The notes: generated by a model from the letters alone, not told the origin. Positions 47,886 to 57,414 are shown, numbered from the stretch's first letter. The stretch: 64,000 nucleotides of DNA from Pseudomonas fluorescens (GCF_001708445.1 NZ_CP015637.1:5395001-5459000), one strand, 5' to 3'. Numbers and translations: made by a program.

Positions 47886-48089
47886 ATGATCGATATCTTT
47901 TTTGGCTCTACCGCTAACTACTTCAACCCCCACCGGCAAGTCGACGCCGCGCCTGAACCACAAAGCCGACCGACGCAGCAACAAACGCCGGAGCAGGAAT
48001 CGACCACTGATACCCACAACCAGGGCACGCCCCGGCGAAACACTCGCTCTGGCAACCTGGAGAGCCTGGGTAACGGTAACGTGCTTTAA
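47886..48089 (+). CDS. Small hypothetical protein (67 aa)
   Basis: The ATG at 47886 has AGAGG seven bases upstream and the stop is followed by a terminator, so this is likely a true small gene. MIDIFFGSTANYFNPHRQVD opens it, and the rest is hydrophilic and disordered, rich in Gln, Thr, Pro and Asn (TQQQTPEQESTTDTHNQGTP), ending NLESLGNGNVL. I do not recognise it. The 190 bases before it show no other gene. Confidence 0.5.
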   Translation: MIDIFFGSTANYFNPHRQVDAAPEPQSRPTQQQTPEQESTTDTHNQGTPRRNTRSGNLESLGNGNVL

Positions 48090-48101
48090 GCAGTAAAGAG
48101 A

Positions 48102-48130
48102 GGGGCCACTTTTACCGGCCCCTTTCCTTT
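48102..48130 (+). terminator. Intrinsic terminator after the 67-residue ORF
   Basis: GGGGCC pairs with GGCCCC around ACTTTTACC, followed by TTTCCTTT. It lies 13 bases after the small ORF stop. Confidence 0.72.
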
Positions 48131-48209
48131 GCTCGACATCCCGCCTTGACAAAAAAGCGACATCCGCTGGTTTACCCTTGAGGCCCTTTACCACCGAGCC
48201 GCTATTCCT

Positions 48210-50105
48210 ATGCTTCAAGCTGGCACCCTGCCCGCCGTCCTCGCCGGCCCTATGCTGCGACGTCTCGAGCCCCAGCGCCTGGTGATGTGGCTGATGGGCA
48301 GCCGTGAACTGGCATTGACCCTCAAGCTGCAGGTTGCCGGGCAGACACTGGCGTTCCCACTGGCTCAAGCGCAATGCCAAGTCGTGCCCGTAGGGCGCCA
48401 TGCGTTTATCCATTTGATCGACCTCCCACTGGCCGATGCCCTGCCCCAGGATGTGATGATCGGCTACGACCTGCTGGTCGATGGCACCGGCATTGCCGAG
48501 TGGGCGCCACACTTGCTGTATGGCAACGCCGACACCCCGGGTTTTGTCCTGCATAGCCGCATTCGCCAATTGGTGCACGGCTCCTGCCGCAAACCGCACC
48601 ACCCTGCCGACGAAGGCTTGCTCTGCGTCGATCGCCTGCTGGCCAGCGCGCCCACGCCGGCGGAGCGCCCCGCGCTGTTGATGATGAGCGGCGACCAGGT
48701 GTACGCCGACGATGTGGCCGGGCCGATGCTGCGGGCGATTCACGCCTTGATCACATGCCTGGGCCTGTTCGATGAATACCTGGAAGGCGCGGTGGTGGAC
48801 GACAGCGCCAGCCTCTATGGGCATCGCGCGAGCTATTACCACCGAGCGGACCTTTTGCCCGCCCTGGACAGCAACGAGACCCTGCGCGAACGCTTTTTTG
48901 GCGGCGTGAAGAAACCGATCTTCACCAGCAGCACTGCCGACAACCACCTGGTGACCTTCGCCGAAGTGATGGCGATGTATTTGCTGGCCTGGTCGCCCAC
49001 GCCCTGGCGCCTGATCACACCGCAGCCACCGCAACTGAGTGCCGATGAACAGCACCGGTATGCCCGAGAGCAGGTGCAACTCGATCGATTTCGCGATGGC
49101 CTGCCGGGTGTGGCACGGGTATTTGCCCATCTGTCCACATTGATGATCTTTGACGATCACGACATCACCGACGACTGGAACCTCAGCGCCCAGTGGGAAG
49201 AAACTGCCTATGGCCACCCCTTCTCCAAACGCATCATCGGCAATGCGCTGCTCGCTTACCTGCTGTGCCAGGGCTGGGGTAACCAGCCCGAGGTGTTTGG
49301 CGAGCTGGTAGCGCAAACCCAGGCGTTGGCCGCCCAGGCGCGCGGCAACCACCTGGACGCCGCCGCCCAGGATGCGCTACTCGAAGCCCTGCTGAAATTC
49401 CAGCAATGGCATTACAGGCTGCCCACCACTCCCGCCCTGGTGGTGCTCGACACCCGCACCCGTCGCTGGCGCAGCGAATTCAACCTCAAACAACCCTCCG
49501 GCCTGCTGGACTGGGAGGCCTTGAGCGAACTGCAACAGCAACTGCTGGACCACCCCTCGGCCATCATCGTCTCGCCCGCGCCGATTTTTGGCGTCAAGCT
49601 GATCGAGACCGTGCAGAAGGTGTTCAGTTGGTGCGGCCACCCGCTGCTGGTGGATGCCGAAAACTGGATGGCCCATCGCGGCGCCGCCCAAGTCATTCTC
49701 AATATTTTCCGTCACTCCCGTACGCCGGGTAACTACGTGATCCTCTCGGGCGACGTGCATTACTCGTTCGTGTACGAAGTGCTGATCCGCCACCGCAACG
49801 CCGGCCCGAACATCTGGCAGATCACCAGCAGCGGCATCAAGAACGAATTCCCGCCACGCTTGCTGGAATGGTTCGACCGCCTTAACCGCTGGCTCTACTC
49901 CCCTCGTTCCCCCCTCAACGGGTTCACCCGCCGTCGCACCATGCAAGTGGAGCCGCATATCCCGGAACATGCCCAGGCCGGCGAACGTTTATGGAACTCA
50001 GCAGGCATCGGCCAGGTGTTTTTCAACGAACAAGGCCAGCCTGAAGCGATCTACCAGCACAACGCCGACGGGAAGCCTCGGACGAGGATGGTGGCGCCCA
50101 AATAA
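48210..50105 (+). CDS. PhoD-like metallophosphatase-domain protein
   Basis: The 631-residue protein belongs to the PhoD/DUF7800-type alkaline phosphatase superfamily. Metal-binding motifs are visible: LMMSGDQVYADDVAGPML near 158, MIFDDHDITDDWNLS near 312 and ILSGDVHYSFVYEVL near 512. No Tat or Sec signal is evident, so it may be cytoplasmic, unlike secreted PhoD. An N-terminal domain of about 110 residues precedes the catalytic part. It is monocistronic in appearance. Substrate is unknown; phosphodiesters are likely. Confidence 0.85.
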   Translation: MLQAGTLPAVLAGPMLRRLEPQRLVMWLMGSRELALTLKLQVAGQTLAFPLAQAQCQVVPVGRHAFIHLIDLPLADALPQDVMIGYDLLVDGTGIAEWAPHLLYGNADTPGFVLHSRIRQLVHGSCRKPHHPADEGLLCVDRLLASAPTPAERPALLMMSGDQVYADDVAGPMLRAIHALITCLGLFDEYLEGAVVDDSASLYGHRASYYHRADLLPALDSNETLRERFFGGVKKPIFTSSTADNHLVTFAEVMAMYLLAWSPTPWRLITPQPPQLSADEQHRYAREQVQLDRFRDGLPGVARVFAHLSTLMIFDDHDITDDWNLSAQWEETAYGHPFSKRIIGNALLAYLLCQGWGNQPEVFGELVAQTQALAAQARGNHLDAAAQDALLEALLKFQQWHYRLPTTPALVVLDTRTRRWRSEFNLKQPSGLLDWEALSELQQQLLDHPSAIIVSPAPIFGVKLIETVQKVFSWCGHPLLVDAENWMAHRGAAQVILNIFRHSRTPGNYVILSGDVHYSFVYEVLIRHRNAGPNIWQITSSGIKNEFPPRLLEWFDRLNRWLYSPRSPLNGFTRRRTMQVEPHIPEHAQAGERLWNSAGIGQVFFNEQGQPEAIYQHNADGKPRTRMVAPK

Positions 50106-50243
50106 TGGCCCATAGCCACACCCTGGAGCCGTGCATCCGCCCTATTCAAAGCGTGCAAGGCCCGTTGTACAGTAGCGTCAGCCACGGAGTATCGGTGTCA
50201 ATATCGCTGGTCCCAAGTGCCAGCCAACGCAGGGAGCGCACAG

Positions 50244-51257
50244 ATGGACGATACACCTGGCAGCAATTCGTTGAGGAATGACTTTTCTGACCTCAACGCC
50301 GATATGTTGCATGCCGTCATGGAACTGGTCAGCGATGGCATTTGGGACTGGAACGCCAATACGGGGTTCGTCTACCGCAACCCGGGCTGGTATGAAATGC
50401 TCGGCTACCCCCCCCACTCCCTGGAGAACAGCGTGTTCACCTGGGAGAACATCATCCACCCGGACGATTACCCTCGCGTCATGGCAGTGTTTGATGACTA
50501 CCTCCAGCGTCGGTCCCCCCATTACCAAATCGAGTACCGTTGCCGCAAAAAAGACGGCACTTACCTGTGGATCGAAGACCGTGGCTACATCATTGCGCGC
50601 AACCTCGATGACTCGGTAGCGCGGATGGTGGGCTCCCACCGCAATATCCAAACGCGCAAAAGCTCCATCGAGCAGCTCGAACGGCGCAATCAATCCCTTG
50701 AGGCCCTGGTGGCCGAGCGCACCCGCGAGCTGTCACGGGTCAATCAGCAACTGCAATTGCAATTGGAGGAAAACCGCTCCCTGGCCGAGCGTGACGCCCT
50801 GACCTGCGTCGCAAACCGTTATCGCCTGGAGAAAGTGCTGCTGGAGGAATGCGACCGGGCAGAACGCTTTCGTTTGCCGCTGGCCTTGGTCGCCATGGAC
50901 ATCGATGACTTCAAGCTGATCAATGATCGACACGGCCATGGCGTGGGCGACCAGACCCTCGTGCGGGTGGTGGAAGGGTTGGAAACCTGCATGCGCCAGG
51001 GCGATTTGCTGGCGCGCTGGGGCGGCGACGAATTTATCGTGGTACTGCCCAAAAGCCCGCTGGAGGCGGCGAAAGCGTTGGCCGAGCGCATCCGCCAAAG
51101 GATCGCGCAACTGCCCGCCGTGGGCGATTTCAACGTCACCCTGAGCCTCGGCGTGGTGGAGCGGCGTACGGGGGAACCGCCGACCGCCCTGATGGCTCGC
51201 GCCGACCAGGCGCTGTACCGATCCAAGGCGGCAGGCAAGGATATCGTGTCGGAATAA
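50244..51257 (+). CDS. PAS-GGDEF diguanylate cyclase
   Basis: The 337-residue cytoplasmic protein starts at ATG 50244 (GGGAG eight bases upstream; a GTG nine codons earlier is less likely). A PAS_3 domain (about 20-140; GIWDWNANTGFVYRNPGWYEMLGY, IIHPDDYPRV, YRCRKKDGTYLWIEDRG) is followed by a coiled coil (about 145-185) and a GGDEF domain. The active site WGGDEF lies at 259-264, and an RQGD inhibitory site sits five residues before it, so it should make cyclic-di-GMP with product inhibition. The PAS ligand is unknown. Confidence 0.94.
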   Translation: MDDTPGSNSLRNDFSDLNADMLHAVMELVSDGIWDWNANTGFVYRNPGWYEMLGYPPHSLENSVFTWENIIHPDDYPRVMAVFDDYLQRRSPHYQIEYRCRKKDGTYLWIEDRGYIIARNLDDSVARMVGSHRNIQTRKSSIEQLERRNQSLEALVAERTRELSRVNQQLQLQLEENRSLAERDALTCVANRYRLEKVLLEECDRAERFRLPLALVAMDIDDFKLINDRHGHGVGDQTLVRVVEGLETCMRQGDLLARWGGDEFIVVLPKSPLEAAKALAERIRQRIAQLPAVGDFNVTLSLGVVERRTGEPPTALMARADQALYRSKAAGKDIVSE

Positions 51258-51474
51258 CGCCCGAGGGCAACGAACCGGCTGCTCGGTGTTGAGCACATCG
51301 CACCGATCTCTATGTTGCCCGGCAGTATCAAGGGCTTTGCGGCGTTGCCACAAACGACCTTTTGGCAACAGCTCCTTCCGATTTGGAATGACCCGGCGAC
51401 TTTATTTCGTTTGCCCCAGGGCCGGGCTCACGGCTTAGATAAAAACACGCCCAACATTGCCGAGTCCGAGATTC

Positions 51475-52725
51475 ATGAGCCGCGAAACCATCAGCCAATC
51501 GATTTCCGTCGTCCACCCCATCAGCCTCAGCCACGGCAGGAACGCCGAGGTCTGGGACACCACGGGCAAGCGCTATATCGACTTCGTCGGCGGCATCGGC
51601 GTGCTCAACCTCGGTCATTGCCATCCGGCGGTGGTAGAGGCCATTCGCGACCAGGCAACGCAACTGACCCACTACGCCTTCAACGCCGCGCCCCATAGGC
51701 CCTACATTGAATTGATGGATCGACTGACGGCCTTCATTCCGGTGGACTACCCGGTCAGCGGCATGCTGACCAACAGCGGCGCAGAAGCGGCGGAGAATGC
51801 CTTGAAGATCGTCAGGGGCGCCACCGGCCGCAGCGCCGTCATCGCTTTTGACGGCGCCTTCCACGGGCGCACCCTGGCCACCTTGAACCTCAACGGCAAG
51901 GTCGCGCCTTACAAGCAAAAGGTCGGTGTCTTGCCCGGCCCGGTGTATCACCTGCCCTACCCCAGCGCCGACAACGGTGTGACTTGCGCCGAAGCACTCA
52001 AGGCCATGGACCGTCTGTTCAGCGTGGAAATCGACGTCAACGACGTGGCCTGTTTCATTATCGAACCGGTGCAGGGCGAAGGCGGTTTCCTGGCCCTGGA
52101 TATCGAGTTCGCCCAGGCCCTTCGGCGTTTTTGCGATGAGAAAAATATCCTGCTGATTGCCGATGAGATCCAGTCCGGCTTCGGTCGCACCGGCCAGCGC
52201 TTCGCCTTCTCGCGCCTGGGTATCGAACCGGACCTGATCCTGCTCGGCAAAAGCATCGCCGGCGGCGTGCCGCTGGGGGCAGTGGTCGGGCGCCAGGCGC
52301 TGATGGACAACCTGCCCAAGGGCGGCCTCGGCGGCACCTACTCCGGCAACCCGATCGCCTGTGCCGCGGCGCTGGCCACCCTTGAAGTCATGACGGACGC
52401 ACATTTACAGGTGTGGGGTGCACAGCAGGAAGCCGCGATCATCAGCCGCTATGAGCGCTGGCGCGCGCAGCGCCTGTCACCCTACCTGGGCCGTCTGACC
52501 GGCGTCGGTGCGATGCGCGGCATCGAACTGGCGCAAGCCGACGGCACGCCTGCGCCCCAGCAACTGACACAGCTGCTGGGCCTGGCACGCGCCGCCGGCT
52601 TACTGCTGATGCCCAGCGGCAAATCGCGACACATCATCCGCCTGCTCGCACCGTTGACCATTGAGCCGGCAGTGCTGGAGGAAGGCCTGGATATCCTCCA
52701 GGCCTGCCTCAAGCAACTGGACTAG
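51475..52725 (+). CDS. Class III aminotransferase, probable 2-aminoadipate/4-aminobutyrate type (AmaC-like)
   Basis: The 416-residue PLP enzyme begins at ATG 51475 (MSRETISQSISVVHPIS). LTNSGAEAAENALK, IIEPVQGEGGF, LIADEIQSGFGRTG and the PLP Lys259 in LLGKSIAGG are class III signatures. The whole sequence is very close to what I recall of P. putida PP_4108, a 2-aminoadipate transaminase of D-lysine catabolism also annotated as GABA transaminase. No lysine-catabolic neighbours are present, so the physiological substrate is uncertain. Confidence 0.9.
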   Translation: MSRETISQSISVVHPISLSHGRNAEVWDTTGKRYIDFVGGIGVLNLGHCHPAVVEAIRDQATQLTHYAFNAAPHRPYIELMDRLTAFIPVDYPVSGMLTNSGAEAAENALKIVRGATGRSAVIAFDGAFHGRTLATLNLNGKVAPYKQKVGVLPGPVYHLPYPSADNGVTCAEALKAMDRLFSVEIDVNDVACFIIEPVQGEGGFLALDIEFAQALRRFCDEKNILLIADEIQSGFGRTGQRFAFSRLGIEPDLILLGKSIAGGVPLGAVVGRQALMDNLPKGGLGGTYSGNPIACAAALATLEVMTDAHLQVWGAQQEAAIISRYERWRAQRLSPYLGRLTGVGAMRGIELAQADGTPAPQQLTQLLGLARAAGLLLMPSGKSRHIIRLLAPLTIEPAVLEEGLDILQACLKQLD

Positions 52726-52886
52726 TCGGGGGCATCCGCCGGATTGCCACCGTTGGGCCAGTCCTTGACCTTGTCCGGGAAGCCCAGACGCGGTTGGCCC
52801 GAGCAGTATGCGGCCACGTCCACAGCGGCCTGGTCCGACAACCCGCCCTGCCCGAGCGGGAAGTTCTCATGGAGGCCAATCGGCAT
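52722..52886 (-). pseudogene. C-terminal fragment of a cytochrome c-type protein
   Basis: On the minus strand a 54-codon reading frame from ATG 52884-52886 to TAG 52722-52724 reads NFPLGQGGLSDQAAVDVAAY, then QPRLGFPDKVKDWPNGGNPADAPD. This matches the tail of c-type cytochromes of the thiosulfate dehydrogenase/TsdA-like group as I recall it. No heme motif is present and an in-frame TGA lies seven codons upstream, so the rest has been lost. A REP array starts about 25 bases beyond. Its stop overlaps the aminotransferase stop on the other strand. Confidence 0.6.
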
Positions 52887-52910
52887 AACCACTTTTCAGC
52901 CCCTGACAAA

Positions 52911-53056
52911 TCTCCCTGTGGCGAGCGGGCTTGTCCCGCGTTGGGCTGCGAAGCAGCCCCAAAACCACTTGCTCGCGAAAAACGTCAACGATAACGCGTG
53001 TTTCCTGAATCAACGCGGCGCCTGTGAGTTTTTCGCGAGCAAGCTCGCTCCTCCAG
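52911..53056. repeat. Compound REP array
   Basis: TGTGGCGAGCGGGCTTGTCC, then GGGCTGCGAAGCAGCCCC, then CTTGCTCGCGAAAAACGTC and finally TTTTTCGCGAGCAAGCTCGC are present. Two different REP families thus lie side by side between the cytochrome fragment and the LprI-like gene. Confidence 0.8.
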
Positions 53057-53070
53057 AGGTCGGGTGTGTG

Positions 53071-53451
53071 TTAAGGCCCGACCAGGTCTTCCAATTCCTG
53101 GGCGCGGGTCTGGGTCATGTCCAGCACACAGCCGGAGCCATTGACCTGGTCAATGGTGCCGCCAGTGGCGCTGCCCGCAAAGGCGCAATTGGCGTCGCGG
53201 TATTTGATCCACAGGCGCTGCACGTCCTGCAATTGTTGCTTACGCGCGCCTTCCTGGGCGGCGAGGGCGGTCTTGTAGGCGCGGTTCAGGCGCTCATCCT
53301 GCACCTTGGCTTCCTTGGCGTTGCAATTGACCATGTCTGCGGTCGTATTGGCGCTGTCCATGCATTTCTTCAGTGCGGCGTTGTCGGCGGCTGAAGCGCT
53401 GCCGCACAGGGCGAGAAGCACGGCGCTGGCGGCGAGTGAGGTGCGAATCAT
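53071..53451 (-). CDS. Secreted LprI-like (DUF1311) lysozyme-inhibitor family protein
   Basis: The 126-residue protein starts at ATG 53449-53451 with AGGAAC upstream. A signal peptide (about 1-22, SASA cleavage) precedes a DUF1311/LprI domain: LKKCMDSANTTADMVNCNAKE, DERLNRAYKTALA, QRLWIKYRDANCAFAGS and a final GCVLDMTQTRAQEL. Four to five Cys are placed for disulfides. LprI of M. tuberculosis inhibits lysozyme; most other members are unstudied. It is a lone gene. Confidence 0.88.
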   Translation of the reverse strand: MIRTSLAASAVLLALCGSASAADNAALKKCMDSANTTADMVNCNAKEAKVQDERLNRAYKTALAAQEGARKQQLQDVQRLWIKYRDANCAFAGSATGGTIDQVNGSGCVLDMTQTRAQELEDLVGP

Positions 53452-53697
53452 GGTCGGTTCCTGGGCATGAGTGAGTGCGCATTCTATGACTCGATGGCGC
53501 TCGGTGAGTTTCCGGCGTTGTCTGATCTTCATGTAAGAACACCCCCCGAATTTTCATGCACTGGCGCTGGGCATGTCCCAATGCGACGGCGCTTATCCCT
53601 GCGCGAAAATTACTTTCATAAAAATTGAAAGTCAGTCCCGGTAATGATTTATGAGTTTCACAACCTATTCGACGTGACCCTTTCCGAGGAGTACCGC

Positions 53698-55047
53698 ATG
53701 GCCGCATCACCGGGCTTCGGGCTATTGGCATACGCTGCCATCGCCATCATTGCTTTGATCGTGCTGATAGCACGCTACCGACTCAACCCGTTTATCGTCA
53801 TCACCCTGGTGTCCATCGGCTTGGCACTGATGGCCGGGATGCCGGCGGATACCATCATGGGGTCCTACGAAGCGGGCGTCGGCAAGACCCTGGGGCATAT
53901 CGCCCTGGTGGTGGCGCTGGGCACCATGCTCGGCAAGATGATGGCCGAGTCCGGCGGTGCCGAGCAGGTGGCGCGTACGCTGATCAACCGGTTCGGCGAG
54001 CGCAATGCGCACTGGGCGATGGTGTGCATTGCCTTCCTGGTGGGGCTGCCCTTGTTTTTCGAGGTCGGTTTTGTGTTGCTGGTGCCGATCGCCTTTACCG
54101 TGGCGCGGCGCGTCGGGGTGTCGATCCTGATGGTCGGCTTGCCCATGGTGGCCGGCTTGTCGGTGGTGCATGCGCTGGTGCCGCCGCACCCGGCGGCGAT
54201 GATGGCGGTGCTGGCGTATAACGCATCGGTCGGGCAGACCGTGCTCTATGCGATCCTGATCGGTATCCCGACGGCGATCATCGCCGGCCCGCTGTACGCC
54301 AGGTTCATCGTGCCGCGCATCCACTTACCGGCGGAAAACCCGTTGGAACGCCAGTTTATCGACCGCGAACCGCGCACTCGCTTGCCGAGCTTCGCCCTGA
54401 CCATGGGCACCATCCTGTTGCCGGTGGTGCTGATGATGATCGGCGGCTGGGCCAACCTGCTGTCCACGCCGGGCACTGCGTTCAACCAGTTCCTGTTGTT
54501 TATCGGCAACTCGGTGATCGCCCTGTTGGTGGCGACCCTGGTGAGTTTCTGGACCCTGGGCCTGGCGCAGGGCTTCAACCGCGAGTCGATTCTCAAGTTC
54601 ACCAATGAGTGCCTGGCGCCGACCGCCAGCATCACCTTGCTGGTGGGCGCCGGTGGTGGTTTGAACCGCATCCTGGTGGATGCCGGCGTCACCCATGAGA
54701 TCCTCGGCCTGGCCAATGCCTTTAACTTGTCGCCGCTGGTGATGGGCTGGTTGTTCGCCGCGCTGATGCGGGTTGCCACGGGCTCGGCCACGGTGGCCAT
54801 GACCACGGCGTCGGGTGTGGTGGCACCGGTCGCCCTGGGCCTGGGTTATCCACACCCGGAATTGCTGGTGCTGGCCACCGGTGCTGGCTCGGTGATCTTT
54901 TCCCACGTCAACGACGGCGGCTTCTGGCTGATCAAGGAATACTTCAATATGACGGTAATCCAGACCTTCAAGACCTGGACCGTGCTGGAGACCCTGATTT
55001 CAGTGGTCGCCTTCGGTCTGACGTACGGCCTGTCCTGTATTTTGTAA
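53698..55047 (+). CDS. GntP-family gluconate/organic acid:H+ symporter
   Basis: The ATG at 53698 has GAGGAG nine bases upstream and gives 449 residues, the usual GntP length. About twelve membrane helices are expected; GTMLGKMMAESGGAEQVARTLINRFG and AFLVGLPLFFEVGFVLLVP are strong GntP signatures, and HVNDGGFWLIKEYF lies near the end. In this context (RpiR regulator and D-aminoacylase downstream) the substrate may be an N-acyl-D-amino acid or hydroxy acid rather than gluconate. It is 12 bases before the rpiR-type gene. Confidence 0.92.
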   Translation: MAASPGFGLLAYAAIAIIALIVLIARYRLNPFIVITLVSIGLALMAGMPADTIMGSYEAGVGKTLGHIALVVALGTMLGKMMAESGGAEQVARTLINRFGERNAHWAMVCIAFLVGLPLFFEVGFVLLVPIAFTVARRVGVSILMVGLPMVAGLSVVHALVPPHPAAMMAVLAYNASVGQTVLYAILIGIPTAIIAGPLYARFIVPRIHLPAENPLERQFIDREPRTRLPSFALTMGTILLPVVLMMIGGWANLLSTPGTAFNQFLLFIGNSVIALLVATLVSFWTLGLAQGFNRESILKFTNECLAPTASITLLVGAGGGLNRILVDAGVTHEILGLANAFNLSPLVMGWLFAALMRVATGSATVAMTTASGVVAPVALGLGYPHPELLVLATGAGSVIFSHVNDGGFWLIKEYFNMTVIQTFKTWTVLETLISVVAFGLTYGLSCIL

Positions 55048-55059
55048 CCCGGAGCCCCC

Positions 55060-55920
55060 ATGGACATCCTCTACCAGATCCGCGCCCGCCAGGCCTCCTT
55101 CAGCGCCGGCGAAGGCCGTATCGCCAAGCTGATGCTGGATGACGTGGGCTTCGCTGCATCGGCCAGCCTGGAAGCGTTGTCCCAACGGGCCGAGGTCAGC
55201 ACCGCGACCCTGTCACGGTTTGCCCGCAGTGTCGGCTGTCGGGACTTGCGCGACCTGCGCTTGCAATTGGCCCAGGCCAGCGGTGTCGGCAGCCGCTTCC
55301 TGGACCCGGCGGGCTTGCCGGAACAGTCGGCGTTTCACCGCCAGATCCTCGGCGATATCGAGGCGACGTTGCGCCAGCACTTGTCGGGGTTCAATCAAGC
55401 CAGCTTTGTCGATGCGGTCAACCTGCTGGGCAAGGTGCGGATGATCCACGCGTTCGGCATGGGCGGCCCCTCAAGCCTGTGCAGCGAGGAGTTGCAGGTA
55501 CGGTTGGTACGCCTGGGGTATCCGATTGCCACGTGCCATGACCCGGTGATGATGCGCGTCACGGCGGCAACATTGGGGGCCGAACATGCGCTGATCGTCT
55601 GTTCGCTCACTGGCCTGACCCCCGAATTGCTCGACGTGGTGACGCTGGCGCGCAGCTACGACGCGCGCATCATCGCCATCACCCTGGCGGATTCACCGTT
55701 GGCGCAGTTGGCCGATGTGTTGCTGCCGCTGCAACCGGCCGAAACCAGCTTCATCTACAAACCCACGGCGGCGCGCTACGGCATGCTGCTGGCCATCGAC
55801 CTGCTCGCCACCGAGCTGGCACTGGCCATGCCGGACGACAACCAGGAGCGCCTGCGCCGCATCAAGCTGGCCCTGGACGATTACCGCGGCGGCCCTGACA
55901 GCCTGCCGCTTGGAGACTGA
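55060..55920 (+). CDS. RpiR/MurR-family transcriptional regulator
   Basis: The 286-residue protein has an N-terminal HTH_6 domain (about 1-77; GEGRIAKLMLDDVGFAASASLEALSQRAEVSTATLSRFARSVG is split over the recognition helix) and a SIS sugar-phosphate-binding domain (about 115-255; IHAFGMGGPSSLCSEELQVRL, ALIVCSLTGLTPELLDVVTLA). It probably senses a product of the pathway and controls the operon. It lies between the permease and the D-aminoacylase with one base to the latter. Confidence 0.93.
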   Translation: MDILYQIRARQASFSAGEGRIAKLMLDDVGFAASASLEALSQRAEVSTATLSRFARSVGCRDLRDLRLQLAQASGVGSRFLDPAGLPEQSAFHRQILGDIEATLRQHLSGFNQASFVDAVNLLGKVRMIHAFGMGGPSSLCSEELQVRLVRLGYPIATCHDPVMMRVTAATLGAEHALIVCSLTGLTPELLDVVTLARSYDARIIAITLADSPLAQLADVLLPLQPAETSFIYKPTAARYGMLLAIDLLATELALAMPDDNQERLRRIKLALDDYRGGPDSLPLGD

Positions 55921-55921
55921 T

Positions 55922-57385
55922 ATGAAGTACGACACGCTGATTCGCCAGGCGTTGATCATCGATGGCAGCAACACCCCTGGCTACGTTGCGGATGTGGGGA
56001 TGCGCGACGGGCGTATTGCGGCGATTGGCGATTTGTCAGCGGCCCATGGCGAGCATGAATTCGATGCCGCCGGCCGCGTATTGGCGCCGGGCTTTATTGA
56101 CGTACACACTCACGATGACACGGTGGTGATCCGTCATCCGCAGATGTTGCCCAAGCTGAGCCAGGGGGTGACCACGGTGATCGTCGGTAACTGTGGGATC
56201 AGTGCTTCTCCGGTCTGTTTGCGCGGTGATCCGCCGGACCCGATGAACCTGCTGGGCTGCGCTGCGGCGTTTGTTTATCCGCGTTTCAGTGACTATCGCA
56301 GCGCCGTTGAAAGCGCTCATCCAGCGGTCAATGTCGCGGCATTGATCGGCCACACGGCGCTGCGCAGTAACCACATGGACGACCTGTATCGCACAGCCAC
56401 ACCGGATGAGATCACCGCCATGCGTGTGCAGCTGCACGAGAGTCTTGAGGCCGGCGCCCTCGGTTTATCCACAGGCCTGGCCTACGCCAGCGCGTTCAAT
56501 GCCGAGACCGATGAGGTGCTGCAACTGAGTGAAGAACTGACGGCCTACGGTGCGGTATACACCACCCATCTGCGCAGCGAATTCGAACCGGTGCTGGAGG
56601 CGATGGACGAGGCTTTTCTGATCGGCCGGCATGCACGGATACCGGTGATTGTTTCCCACCTCAAATGTGCAGGAGCCGGGAACTGGGGACGTAGTCCACA
56701 GCTGTTGGCAGCGTTGGAGTCGGCGGCGAAAACCCACCCGGTGGCGTGTGATTGTTATCCCTATGCGGCGAGTTCATCGACCCTGGATCTCAAGCAGGTG
56801 ACCGATGCGTTCCGTATCACGATTACCTGGTCGACGCCGCACCCTGGCATGGGCGGGCGTGACTTGCAGGACATTGCGGGTGAGTGGGGCGTCTCGCTGA
56901 TGGACGCGGCGCGGCGCCTGCAACCGGCCGGCGCGGTGTATTACGGCATGGATGAGGCGGATGTGCGGCGGATCCTGGCGCACCCATTGTCGATGGTCGG
57001 CTCGGATGGTTTGCCTGAAGATCCGTTCCCGCATCCGCGTTTGTGGGGCGCATTCCCACGGGTGTTGGGACATTTCAGCCGCGATGTCGGCTTGTTCCCG
57101 CTGCACACGGCGGTACATAAAATGACCGGGTTGTCGGCGGCGCGATTTGGCTTGTCCGAACGGGGTGAAATACGTGAAGGGCATTGGGCCGACCTGGTGT
57201 TGTTCGACCCGCTGCGCATACGCGATGTGGCGGACTTCAAGCAACCGCAACGCGCCGCCGAGGGCATTGACGGTGTGTGGGTCAATGGCGTGTTGAGCTA
57301 CCGCGAGGGGCAGGCGAATGGTCAGCGACCGGGCCGCTTTTTGGCGCGCAGCGGGGATTTGCGGGGTGGGTTTTCGACTCTATAG
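55922..57385 (+). CDS. N-acyl-D-amino-acid deacylase (D-aminoacylase)
   Basis: The 487-residue amidohydrolase begins at ATG 55922 one base after the rpiR-type stop. It has the metal site HTHDDTVV near 67, GVTTVIVGNCGISASP with the bridging Cys region, HLRSEFEPVLEA, VIVSHLKCAG and the catalytic Asp region LSMVGSDGLPEDPFPHPRLWG. These are the family hallmarks of D-aminoacylases, which free D-amino acids from N-acetyl or N-acyl forms. No D-amino acid oxidase or RidA gene is adjacent, so the rest of the pathway is elsewhere. Confidence 0.93.
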   Translation: MKYDTLIRQALIIDGSNTPGYVADVGMRDGRIAAIGDLSAAHGEHEFDAAGRVLAPGFIDVHTHDDTVVIRHPQMLPKLSQGVTTVIVGNCGISASPVCLRGDPPDPMNLLGCAAAFVYPRFSDYRSAVESAHPAVNVAALIGHTALRSNHMDDLYRTATPDEITAMRVQLHESLEAGALGLSTGLAYASAFNAETDEVLQLSEELTAYGAVYTTHLRSEFEPVLEAMDEAFLIGRHARIPVIVSHLKCAGAGNWGRSPQLLAALESAAKTHPVACDCYPYAASSSTLDLKQVTDAFRITITWSTPHPGMGGRDLQDIAGEWGVSLMDAARRLQPAGAVYYGMDEADVRRILAHPLSMVGSDGLPEDPFPHPRLWGAFPRVLGHFSRDVGLFPLHTAVHKMTGLSAARFGLSERGEIREGHWADLVLFDPLRIRDVADFKQPQRAAEGIDGVWVNGVLSYREGQANGQRPGRFLARSGDLRGGFSTL

Positions 57386-57414
57386 TGGGCGCTCTTATAC
57401 ACGGAGCGGTTGCC

